DNA from: an uncultured Erysipelotrichaceae bacterium
GTDB lineage: Bacteria; Bacillota_I; Bacilli_A; Erysipelotrichales; Erysipelotrichaceae
Direction of reading: 5' to 3'
Length of the DNA: 7,575 bases
NCBI GenBank assembly: GCA_937902945.1
Contig: CALEMD010000168.1
Span: 1-7,575 of the forward strand
The notes below the pieces were generated by a model. The model was not told the DNA's origin and made no database searches. It saw only the letters and a program-made list of their open reading frames with translations. Both the position numbers and the translations under genes were made by a program. Shown in pieces: positions 1 to 6,221 of the stretch (the stretch's first letter is position 1; each line of letters begins with the position of its first letter).

Positions 1-81
1 CGATTAAGACCTACTTAATGCAATATCAGTGTTGCGTTGAGTTTTGCAAATCAGCGGCAGGAACGATTTCGCAAAAATATA
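1..81. other. Upstream intergenic region with imperfect inverted repeat
   Basis: I see no convincing gene here. One plus-strand frame is open from position 3 to a stop at 120-122, but it runs straight through the str promoter, has no recognisable protein similarity and is probably chance. An imperfect inverted repeat pairs TTTTGCAAATC (42-52) with GATTTCGCAAAA (65-76), 11 bp with one bulged C. No T-tract follows on the plus strand, so it is not an obvious terminator of an upstream gene. It ends 5 bp before the -35 box of the str promoter. Confidence 0.5.
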
Positions 82-110
82 TTGACACTGGTTTTCCAGT
101 TGGATATGAT
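82..110 (+). promoter_or_regulatory. Sigma-A type promoter of the str operon
   Basis: The -35 box TTGACA at 82-87 is a perfect consensus and the -10 box TATGAT at 105-110 differs by one base. The spacer is exactly 17 bp. Transcription should start near 116-118, giving an rpsL leader of about 95 nt. A strong housekeeping promoter fits the very high expression needed for ribosomal proteins and elongation factors. The spacer contains a short inverted repeat, ACTGG-TTTT-CCAGT (87-100). Confidence 0.88.
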
Positions 111-128
111 AGTAAGGCTTAACAGATA

Positions 129-152
129 AGGCTTTGCCATGCGGTGAAGCCT
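129..152 (+). promoter_or_regulatory. Stem-loop 1 in the rpsL leader
   Basis: AGGCTT (129-134) pairs with AAGCCT (147-152). The stem can continue inward through two G-U pairs and two G-C pairs (137-138 with 143-144), making about 10 bp closed by a four-base loop, ATGC (139-142). The 5' arm lies in a direct repeat: TAAGGCTT occurs at 113-120 and again at 127-134, so two copies could compete for the same 3' arm if transcription starts early enough to include the first. No T-run follows, so it is not an intrinsic terminator. A role in autoregulation or mRNA stability is inference. Confidence 0.5.
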
Positions 153-171
153 CATATTAAGACTAAGATGG

Positions 172-191
172 GCACACTTGGTAGTGTGTGC
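172..191 (+). promoter_or_regulatory. Stem-loop 2 in the rpsL leader, next to the RBS
   Basis: GCACAC (172-177) pairs with GTGTGC (186-191). A second register is possible: CACACT (173-178) with AGTGTG (183-188), closing a four-base loop TGGT. The hairpin ends 7 nt before the rpsL Shine-Dalgarno sequence, so it could influence ribosome loading. Function is inferred from position only. Confidence 0.45.
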
Positions 192-198
192 ATAGGCG

Positions 199-205
199 AA
201 AGGAG
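199..205 (+). promoter_or_regulatory. Shine-Dalgarno sequence of rpsL
   Basis: AAAGGAG lies 6 nt before the ATG at 212. It decides the start: an in-frame GTG at 188, which would add 8 residues, has no upstream Shine-Dalgarno and sits inside stem-loop 2. Confidence 0.9.
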
Positions 206-211
206 ATAGCA

Positions 212-631
212 ATGCCAACAATCAACCAGCTGGTACGCAAAGGCCGTACCGACAAAGTTTACAAGTCAAAATCACCAGCATTGAACAGAGGCTTTAACAC
301 TCTATCTAACAGACCGACTTCATTGAACAGTCCGCAGAAGAGAGGGGTTTGCACACGTGTAGGAACAATGACACCGAAGAAGCCAAACTCAGCATTAAGA
401 AAATACGCTCGTGTTCGTTTGAGCAATGGTCTGGAAGTAACTGCTTATATTCCAGGAATCGGACACAACCTGCAGGAACACAGCGTCGTCATGATCCGTG
501 GCGGCCGTGTTAAGGATTTACCAGGTGTTCGTTACCACATCATCCGCGGTACATTGGACTGTGCCGGAGTATCAGATCGCAACCAGGGACGTTCCCGTTA
601 TGGTGCGAAGAAGCCTAAGGCTGCCAAGTAA
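212..631 (+). CDS. rpsL: 30S ribosomal protein S12
   Basis: S12 sits at the decoding centre of the small ribosomal subunit and helps tRNA selection accuracy. The 139-residue product begins MPTINQLVRKGRT, as in Bacillus S12. Conserved blocks visible are PQKRGVCTRVGTMTPKKPNS (residues 41-60), GHNLQEHS (84-91) and RGGRVKDLPGVRYH. Relative to E. coli there is an insertion of about 13 residues before PQKRG, which is the normal Firmicutes form. The lysines linked to streptomycin resistance (E. coli K42 and K87) are wild-type here at K56 and K101. D102 corresponds to the aspartate that is methylthiolated in E. coli. It is the first gene of the str operon, with rpsG following after 20 nt. Confidence 0.98.
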   Translation: MPTINQLVRKGRTDKVYKSKSPALNRGFNTLSNRPTSLNSPQKRGVCTRVGTMTPKKPNSALRKYARVRLSNGLEVTAYIPGIGHNLQEHSVVMIRGGRVKDLPGVRYHIIRGTLDCAGVSDRNQGRSRYGAKKPKAAK

Positions 632-651
632 GGAATAGGAGGACAAGGACA

Positions 652-1122
652 ATGCCAAGAAAAGGTTATGTAGCGAAACGTGACGTTCTGCCTGATCCAA
701 TATACAATTCCAAGCTGGTAACTAAGCTGATCAATCGTATTATGCTTGATGGAAAACGTGGAACAGCACAGACAATTCTATACAATTCATTCGCAATCGT
801 AAAAGAAAAGACCAACACTGAACCGATGGAAGTATTTGAAAAGGCACTGGGCAACGTAATGCCTATGCTGGAACTGAAGGTGCGCAGAGTAGGTGGCGCC
901 AACTATCAGGTACCAGTTGAAGTAAGTGCTGAAAGAAAACTGACACTGGGACTTCGCTGGATTGTGAATTACTCAAGACTGCGTCATGAGAAAACGATGG
1001 AAGAGAGACTTGCTGCTGAGATTATGGATGCAGCAAACGGAACAGGAGCATCAGTCAAGAAGAAGGAAGATACACATAAGATGGCTGAAGCAAATAAAGC
1101 GTTCGCTCACTATCGCTGGTAA
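652..1122 (+). CDS. rpsG: 30S ribosomal protein S7
   Basis: S7 is a primary 16S rRNA binding protein that nucleates assembly of the 30S head and contacts E-site tRNA. The product has 156 residues, the standard bacterial length. Visible family blocks are the N-terminal MPRKG and VLPDPIYNSKL, the central RRVGGANYQVPVEV with RWIV following, and the C-terminal KKKEDTHKMAEANKAFAHYRW region (given here in part of the tail). A strong AGGAGG at 637-642 is 9 nt before the ATG. In E. coli S7 is the translational repressor of this operon; whether it is so here is not visible. fusA starts 17 nt downstream. Confidence 0.98.
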   Translation: MPRKGYVAKRDVLPDPIYNSKLVTKLINRIMLDGKRGTAQTILYNSFAIVKEKTNTEPMEVFEKALGNVMPMLELKVRRVGGANYQVPVEVSAERKLTLGLRWIVNYSRLRHEKTMEERLAAEIMDAANGTGASVKKKEDTHKMAEANKAFAHYRW

Positions 1123-1139
1123 TCAGAAAGGAGCTGAAT

Positions 1140-3218
1140 ATGCCGAGAGAATTTAGTATCGACCACATCCGAAATATTGGAATCATGGCTCACATTGATG
1201 CCGGCAAAACAACTACAACTGAGAGAATTCTATATTATTCAGGAAAAACACATAAGATTGGTGAAACCCATGATGGTGCAAGCCAGATGGACTGGATGGT
1301 ACAGGAACAGGAACGTGGCATTACGATCACTTCTGCCGCTACTACTACTCATTGGAAAGATTGCCAGATCAACATTATCGATACTCCGGGGCACGTTGAC
1401 TTCACAGTAGAAGTTGAACGTTCACTGCGTGTATTGGATGGTGCTGTAACAGTTCTTGATTCAAAAGCAGGTGTAGAACCTCAGACAGAAACTGTATGGC
1501 GTCAGGCTACTGAATATAAAGTACCGCGTGTTGTATTCTCAAATAAGATGGATGCAACAGGTGCCGACTTTGATATGAGTGTCAAATCAATCTACAACCG
1601 CTTAGGTGCAAAGGCTGCAGCTATTCAGATGCCGATTGGAAGAGAAAACACATTCCGCGGAATTATTGATCTGGTAGAAATGCGCCAGCACATGTATGAA
1701 AACGATCTGGGAACAATGGTAAGCGATGGACCGATCGAAGAACAGTATCTCGATCAGGCTAAGGAAATGCGCCAGCAGATGCTGGAAGCAATTGCTGACT
1801 ATGACGATGAACTGATGATGAAAGTACTCGAAGGTGAAGAGCCTACAGTAGAAGACATCAAACGTGCAATCCGCAAGGGCGTATGCTCTTCTGAATTCTT
1901 CCCTGTTATGTGCGGTTCCGCATATAAGAACAAGGGAGTCCAGCTGCTGCTGGATGCAGTTGTTGACTATCTGCCTTCCCCAGCAGATGTACCGTCCATT
2001 ACAGGACATACACTTGATGGCAAGGAAGATCAGCGTCACCCGAAGGATGATCAGCCATTCAGCGCATTGGCATTCAAGGTTGCTACCGATCCGTTTGTCG
2101 GCAGACTGACATACTTCCGTGTCTATTCCGGTGTTGCAAGTGCAGGCAGCTATGTCCTGAATGCAACTAAGGATAAGCGTGAAAGACTGGGCCGTCTGGT
2201 TCGTATGCATGCCAACCACAGAGCAGATATCACTGAAGTTTATACAGGTGATATTGCCGGTGCAGTTGGACTGAAGAATACGACAACAGGTGACACACTG
2301 TGTTCTGAAGATGATCCGATTATATTGGAATCCATGGTATTCCCAGAACCGGTTATCCAGATGTCAGTAGAACCGAAGACAAAAGCAGATAACGATAAGA
2401 TGGACTTGGCGCTTGCTAAGCTTGCTGAAGAAGATCCTACATTCCGTACGTATACAGATGAAGAAACAGGACAGACTATTATTGCCGGTATGGGCGAGCT
2501 GCACTTGGATATCATCATGGATCGTATGAGACGTGAATTCAAAGTAGAAGCAACAGCAGGAGCACCGCAGGTTGCATATCGTGAAACAATCAAGAAGACA
2601 GCAGAGTGCGAAGGCCGCTTCATCCGTCAGTCTGGCGGACATGGTCAGTATGGTGATGTCTGGATCCGCTTTGAACCGAATCCTGATAAGGGATTTGAAT
2701 TCGTGGATGCAGTAGTAGGAGGAGCAATTCCGAAGGAATTCATCAAGCCTACACAGCAGGGACTTACTGATGCATTGAATAACGGTCTGATTGCCGGATA
2801 TCCAATTGTTGATATCAAGGCAACACTGTTTGATGGTTCATACCATGATGTCGACTCTTCTGAAATGGCTTATAAGATTGCCGCTTCATTGGCATTGAAA
2901 GAAGCTGCTAAGAAGTGCCAGCCGGTTCTATTGGAACCAATCATGAGTGTTGATATCACAGCACCAGCTGAGTATCTTGGAAGCGTCATGGGTGATGTTA
3001 CTAAGCGCCGTGGACAGATCAGAGAGCAGGAAGAAATCGGAAATGCCATTAAGGTCAGATCCTTTATCCCACTGTCAGAAATGTTCGGCTATGCAACCGA
3101 TCTGAGATCTTATACACAGGGCCGCGGCACCTATATGATGCAGATGGATCACTACGAAGAAGTACCGAAGTCAATTGCTGAAGACATCGTTAAGAAAAAC
3201 TCAGCACTAGCGAAGTAA
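1140..3218 (+). CDS. fusA: Translation elongation factor G (EF-G)
   Basis: EF-G is the GTPase that drives translocation of tRNAs and mRNA on the ribosome and, with RRF, ribosome recycling. The product has 692 residues, normal for the family. All GTPase motifs are present: P-loop AHIDAGKTT (17-25), switch I RGITI (59-63), DTPGH (81-85), NKMD (135-138) and the CGSA box. Domain IV is recognisable by HGQYGDVW (501-508) and by the tip-loop HDVDSS with H569, equivalent to the E. coli H583 region needed for translocation. AAAGGAG at 1127-1133 is 6 nt before the ATG. This is the target of fusidic acid in bacteria. No anomaly seen; its intact switch I contrasts with tuf downstream. Confidence 0.98.
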   Translation: MPREFSIDHIRNIGIMAHIDAGKTTTTERILYYSGKTHKIGETHDGASQMDWMVQEQERGITITSAATTTHWKDCQINIIDTPGHVDFTVEVERSLRVLDGAVTVLDSKAGVEPQTETVWRQATEYKVPRVVFSNKMDATGADFDMSVKSIYNRLGAKAAAIQMPIGRENTFRGIIDLVEMRQHMYENDLGTMVSDGPIEEQYLDQAKEMRQQMLEAIADYDDELMMKVLEGEEPTVEDIKRAIRKGVCSSEFFPVMCGSAYKNKGVQLLLDAVVDYLPSPADVPSITGHTLDGKEDQRHPKDDQPFSALAFKVATDPFVGRLTYFRVYSGVASAGSYVLNATKDKRERLGRLVRMHANHRADITEVYTGDIAGAVGLKNTTTGDTLCSEDDPIILESMVFPEPVIQMSVEPKTKADNDKMDLALAKLAEEDPTFRTYTDEETGQTIIAGMGELHLDIIMDRMRREFKVEATAGAPQVAYRETIKKTAECEGRFIRQSGGHGQYGDVWIRFEPNPDKGFEFVDAVVGGAIPKEFIKPTQQGLTDALNNGLIAGYPIVDIKATLFDGSYHDVDSSEMAYKIAASLALKEAAKKCQPVLLEPIMSVDITAPAEYLGSVMGDVTKRRGQIREQEEIGNAIKVRSFIPLSEMFGYATDLRSYTQGRGTYMMQMDHYEEVPKSIAEDIVKKNSALAK

Positions 3219-3221
3219 GCA

Positions 3222-3250
3222 TTGCATTTAAAGGACGTTTATCATAAAAT
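3222..3250 (+). promoter_or_regulatory. Possible internal promoter for tuf
   Basis: In the 74-nt gap between fusA and tuf, TTGCAT (3222-3227) and TAAAAT (3245-3250) are 17 bp apart. The -10 matches 5 of 6 and the -35 only 3 of 6, so the call is tentative. A 6-bp inverted repeat, TATCAT-AAA-ATGATA (3240-3254), overlaps the -10 box. A separate promoter would fit the excess of EF-Tu over other translation factors in bacteria. Confidence 0.4.
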
Positions 3251-3292
3251 GATATCGGACTGAATTAAGAAAATATCAGGAGGAAAAGCCAT

Positions 3293-4438
3293 ATGGCAAA
3301 GGAAAAATTTGATAGAGCGTTAGAACACGTAAATATCGGAACCATCGGTCACGTTGACCATGGTAAAACCACACTGACAGCTGCAATTACAAAGTATCTG
3401 TCCAAATTAGGACTCGCAGATTTCGAAGCCTATGATCAGATTGACGGAGCACCAGAAGAGTACAAGACTACACACAGACACTATGCACACGTTGACTGCC
3501 CGGGGCACGCCGACTACATTAAGAACATGATTACAGGTGCAGCACAGATGGATGGAGCAATCCTCGTCGTTGCTGCAACTGATGGACCAATGCCTCAGAC
3601 TCGTGAGCACATCCTGCTCGCTCGTCAGGTAGGTGTTCCACGCATGGTTGTGTTCCTGAACAAGTGCGACATGGTTGATGATCCAGAACTGGTTGATCTG
3701 GTTGAAATGGAAGTTCGTGAACTTCTCAATGAATATGGATTCGAAGGCGATGATACACCAATCATCCGTGGATCTGCATTGAAGGCTCTCGAAGACGATC
3801 CTAAGTGGACACCGGCTATTGGTGAACTCATGGATGCAGTTGACTCATGGATTCCAACTCCTACACATGAAATGGACAAACCATTCCTCATGGCAATCGA
3901 AGACGTCTTCACAATTACTGGACGTGGAACAGTTGCTACAGGACGTGTAGAACGCGGAAAGCTTTCCATCAACGAAGAAGTTGAAGTTGTTGGTATCAAG
4001 CCTACAAGAAAGACAGTTGTTACTGGAATTGAAATGTTCCGTAAGACACTGGATTATGCACAGGCTGGCGATAACATCGGAGCATTGCTCAGAGGTGTTA
4101 ACCGTGAAGAAATCGAAAGAGGACAGGTTCTTGCTAAACCAGGTTCCGTTACTCCTCATACAGAGTTCAAGGCTCAGGTTTACGTTCTGACTAAAGAAGA
4201 AGGCGGACGTCATACTCCGTTTGTCACTAACTACCGTCCTCAGTTCTATTTCAGAACTACTGACGTTACTGGTGTAATCAACCTTCCTGCAGGAACAGAA
4301 ATGGTTATGCCTGGTGATAACATCGAAATGGATGTTCAGCTGCTCAGCCCAATCGCTATCGAACAGGGAACTAAGTTCTCCATTCGTGAAGGCGGACGTA
4401 CAGTAGGTTCAGGTCACATTACTACAATCGTTAAGTAA
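3293..4438 (+). CDS. tuf: Elongation factor Tu with switch I (G2) segment missing
   Basis: EF-Tu normally carries aminoacyl-tRNA to the ribosomal A site as a GTP ternary complex. The frame is open from ATG (AGGAGG at 3278-3283, 9 nt upstream) to TAA, giving 381 residues; typical bacterial EF-Tu has 394-396. Present: P-loop GHVDHGKTT (19-27), DCPGH (68-72, catalytic-type H72), NKCD (123-126), SALK (161-164), and full domains 2 and 3 ending in IREGGRTVGSGHITTIVK. Missing: after GAPEE (52-56) the protein jumps to YKTTHRHYAH (57-66). The usual 13 residues between them, containing RGITI and the Mg2+-binding threonine of switch I, are absent; the junction is at 3460/3461. Such a protein should fail normal GTP-state signalling. 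An assembly artefact or a non-functional or variant allele must be considered; identity as a tuf gene is not in doubt. Confidence 0.95.
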   Translation: MAKEKFDRALEHVNIGTIGHVDHGKTTLTAAITKYLSKLGLADFEAYDQIDGAPEEYKTTHRHYAHVDCPGHADYIKNMITGAAQMDGAILVVAATDGPMPQTREHILLARQVGVPRMVVFLNKCDMVDDPELVDLVEMEVRELLNEYGFEGDDTPIIRGSALKALEDDPKWTPAIGELMDAVDSWIPTPTHEMDKPFLMAIEDVFTITGRGTVATGRVERGKLSINEEVEVVGIKPTRKTVVTGIEMFRKTLDYAQAGDNIGALLRGVNREEIERGQVLAKPGSVTPHTEFKAQVYVLTKEEGGRHTPFVTNYRPQFYFRTTDVTGVINLPAGTEMVMPGDNIEMDVQLLSPIAIEQGTKFSIREGGRTVGSGHITTIVK

Positions 4439-4453
4439 TTTCAGTAAATACAG

Positions 4454-4489
4454 AAAAACCAGTTGGGTGATCTTGCCTGGCTGGTTTTT
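4454..4489 (+). terminator. Rho-independent terminator after tuf
   Basis: AAAAACCAG (4454-4462) is the exact reverse complement of CTGGTTTTT (4481-4489). Inside, G-U pairs and GG/CC pairs can extend the stem to a loop of about 8 nt. The right arm ends in five Ts. The A-run before the stem means it could also work in the other direction. It lies 15 nt after the tuf stop and marks the end of the str operon. Confidence 0.85.
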
Positions 4490-4515
4490 ATGTGGCGTCA
4501 AAGCAGAACAGGCAT

Positions 4516-4521
4516 TATAAT
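4516..4521 (+). promoter_or_regulatory. Possible -10 box for the downstream four-gene unit
   Basis: TATAAT at 4516-4521 is a perfect -10 consensus placed between the tuf terminator and the next start codon. No good -35 is found 16-18 bp upstream and there is no TGn extension, so it may be an activator-dependent or weak promoter, or the unit may depend on readthrough. Confidence 0.35.
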
Positions 4522-4532
4522 TGGTATAGTTT

Positions 4533-4537
4533 GGAGG
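4533..4537 (+). promoter_or_regulatory. Shine-Dalgarno sequence deciding the start of the DUF975 gene
   Basis: GGAGG lies 8 nt before the ATG at 4546. An in-frame GTG at 4492 would add 18 residues (MASKQNRHYNWYSLEDRT), but it starts directly after the terminator T-run, has no Shine-Dalgarno and would place the likely -10 box inside the coding region. Confidence 0.85.
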
Positions 4538-4545
4538 ATAGAACA

Positions 4546-5271
4546 ATGGGAAGAACAAGAACTGAGTTAAAACAGGATGCTAAGCAGATATTGCATGCGA
4601 ACTACTGGCCTGCAGTTTGGATTTCAATCGTATTGCTATTTGCAACAGCTTCATCAACAGCAGCAGGAGGCTCAAGCCAGACCAGCAATGAATTTGGATA
4701 TGGTCATCAGAGTGAATTTCTGAGTGATTACGGCTGGCTGTTTGTTGTATTGGCTATTGCAGTTGTAGTCATTGTTGCAGTATTCATTCTGCTGCCGTTG
4801 GAATTTGGCAGCCGCAGTGCTTTGAATCATATGACAGATGGTACAAGAAAAGGCAGAATTAAAGCGGCATTTGCTTCAGGAAACTACGAAAGAATTGTTA
4901 AGACTGGATTCCTGCGTGACTTGTATATATTTCTATGGGCACTTCTATTCATTATTCCTGGCATTATAAAAACTTATTCATATTACTTTGTGCCATATCT
5001 TTTAGATGATCATCCGGAATTATCTGGAACAGATGTGCTTCGCTTATCAGAAGAGATGACTAAAGGAAGAAAATGGGATCTGTTTGTACTGGATCTTTCA
5101 TTCATATTCTGGTATATGCTTTCTAGAGTTACCTGCGGATTGGCTGGTATCTTCTATGTAAGTCCATATGTCTTTTTGACACAGACAGAGGCATATTATG
5201 ATTTCGTAGATAATGGACTCGATCCGCTTCGCCCAGCAGGTGTTGTAGATACTGAGAGTGCCAATGATTAA
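4546..5271 (+). CDS. DUF975-family integral membrane protein
   Basis: The 241-residue product matches the pattern I know for DUF975 (COG5523) proteins, whose function is not established. Family hallmarks: N-terminal RTELKQDAKQIL (residues 5-16), the FASGNYERIVKTGFLRDLY stretch (109-127), the helix ending IIPGIIKTYSYYFVPYLL (136-153), and LSEEMTKGRKWDLFVLDLSF (167-186). Four hydrophobic segments are visible near 20-40, 63-85, 126-141 and 179-205. The N-terminal half between the first two segments is Ser/Gly-rich and probably lies outside one face of the membrane. The last 8 nt overlap the start of the HAD gene, suggesting translational coupling. It follows the str operon but is separated from it by a terminator. 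Confidence 0.85.
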   Translation: MGRTRTELKQDAKQILHANYWPAVWISIVLLFATASSTAAGGSSQTSNEFGYGHQSEFLSDYGWLFVVLAIAVVVIVAVFILLPLEFGSRSALNHMTDGTRKGRIKAAFASGNYERIVKTGFLRDLYIFLWALLFIIPGIIKTYSYYFVPYLLDDHPELSGTDVLRLSEEMTKGRKWDLFVLDLSFIFWYMLSRVTCGLAGIFYVSPYVFLTQTEAYYDFVDNGLDPLRPAGVVDTESAND

Positions 5272-5941
5272 AGGACTTCTATTTGATTACGATGATACTT
5301 TGTCTGATAGAAGCATGTCAGCATATCTGTATTACTGTGACATACTGAAAAGACTGTTTCCAGACATCGATCCTGCAAGTGCAGAACTTGAAGCAAGAGC
5401 ACAGCAGTGCATGACATGGGATGAGTTTGGAAGAATTGATAAAGCCCATGTATTTGAAGAGCTTAAAGCACACTATGATTCCAGTATTGACGTCGAACAT
5501 GAAAAGCAGATCTGGTATGAAAACTTTGATCGTTTTCAAGTTGTACAGCCTGGCTGCTATGAAATACTCGCCAAGCTGAAAAAAGAATACAAACTGGGCA
5601 TAGTAACAAATGGTGCCGGCAGGACACAGAATGCGAAGATAGATATTCTGAAACTGCGGGACTATTTTGACACGGTTCTTGTCAGCGGTGACTTCAAAGC
5701 AGCTAAACCAGATCCATCGATATACAGACAGGCCGCATCTGATCTCAAGCTGGAATGCAGTGAAATTGCATTCATTGGAGATACATTTGCGACAGATCTT
5801 TTAGGCGCAATCAATGTGGGTATGATGCCTCTCTGGTTCTGCTATAAAAAAGAATGTGCAACAAGGTATCCTGTAAAGCAATTGCATGCTTTCAGTGATA
5901 TTGAGGATATGTTTCTGATTCACAATGAATGGAATAAATAA
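5264..5941 (+). CDS. HAD-superfamily hydrolase (subfamily IA, YjjG/YfnB-like)
   Basis: Predicted cytoplasmic Mg2+-dependent phosphatase of 225 residues. Motif I is DYDDT (8-12) with nucleophile D8 and acid/base D10; motif II is VTNGAG with T115; motif III is the lysine in AAKPD (K148); motif IV is GDTFATD (172-178) with D173 and D178. The helical cap lies between about 15 and 95, as in the C1-cap group. The DYDDT form and the overall pattern resemble YjjG-type nucleotidases, but the substrate cannot be read from the sequence. I chose ATG 5264, which overlaps the preceding gene by 8 nt and has a weak GAGAG 5 nt upstream; an in-frame GTG at 5258 would add two residues. The stop overlaps the next start (TAATG). 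Confidence 0.9.
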   Translation: MIKGLLFDYDDTLSDRSMSAYLYYCDILKRLFPDIDPASAELEARAQQCMTWDEFGRIDKAHVFEELKAHYDSSIDVEHEKQIWYENFDRFQVVQPGCYEILAKLKKEYKLGIVTNGAGRTQNAKIDILKLRDYFDTVLVSGDFKAAKPDPSIYRQAASDLKLECSEIAFIGDTFATDLLGAINVGMMPLWFCYKKECATRYPVKQLHAFSDIEDMFLIHNEWNK

Positions 5942-6213
5942 TGAAACGGATAATCACTTTATCTGCAGATCAGCTTCTGACATCTAGAAGTACACTGCTG
6001 TATCTTGAGAATCTTTTTCAAGTGCAGGAAGCCACAAAATCGTTTTCACAGCTTTATGATGCAATCATAAAAGAACAGGATGACATAGACATTCGCATAT
6101 CAGAAAAAGATATGCAGATCATACTGCAAAGCAAAACGGCTTATAAGATACTGCTGATGCTTGGCAGAGCGTCTGATGCGAATCCTAATATTCAGATTCA
6201 TTTCTGCAGATAG
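5941..6213 (+). CDS. Small hypothetical protein, possibly a degenerate HPr-like protein
   Basis: A 90-residue cytoplasmic protein without signal peptide or membrane segment. Its start shares one base with the stop of the HAD gene (TAATG), so it is probably translated by coupling. I do not recognise it firmly. Length and pattern suggest the HPr fold: residues 13-26 (LTSRSTLLYLENLF) sit where HPr has LHARPA plus helix 1, and 60-75 (IILQSKTAYKILLMLG) resemble the NLKSIMGVMSLG region, with S64 in the place of regulatory Ser46; a final strand IQIHF follows. The active-site His15 position is T14, so it could not carry phosphate there. This similarity is by eye and weak. That it is a real gene is supported by its tight packing between two clear genes. 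Confidence 0.75.
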   Translation: MKRIITLSADQLLTSRSTLLYLENLFQVQEATKSFSQLYDAIIKEQDDIDIRISEKDMQIILQSKTAYKILLMLGRASDANPNIQIHFCR

Positions 6214-6216
6214 GAG
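6211..6216 (+). promoter_or_regulatory. Shine-Dalgarno overlapping the preceding stop codon
   Basis: TAGGAG contains the TAG stop of the 90-residue gene (6211-6213) and the Shine-Dalgarno of the phosphatase gene. It is 5 nt from ATG 6222 and only 2 nt from the alternative TTG 6219, which favours ATG. Confidence 0.75.
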
Positions 6217-6221
6217 AATTG

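Noticed and set aside
3..122. Short open plus-strand frame that could be the tail of an upstream gene
   Set aside because: It crosses the whole str promoter, shows no known protein pattern, and 40 open codons are easily reached by chance.
188..211. GTG start extending S12 by 8 residues
   Set aside because: It lies inside a leader hairpin and has no Shine-Dalgarno; ATG 212 has AAAGGAG 6 nt upstream and gives the normal S12 N-terminus.
1602..2219. 205-codon open frame on the minus strand
   Set aside because: It lies wholly inside fusA, is rich in Cys and Ile in a way typical of antisense frames, and has no family resemblance.
3625..4213. Minus-strand open frames inside tuf
   Set aside because: Antisense shadows of a highly conserved gene; Ser/Thr-rich products without recognisable motifs.
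4492..4545. GTG start extending the DUF975 protein by 18 residues
   Set aside because: It begins at the end of the tuf terminator, lacks a ribosome binding site, and the family N-terminus begins at the ATG at 4546.
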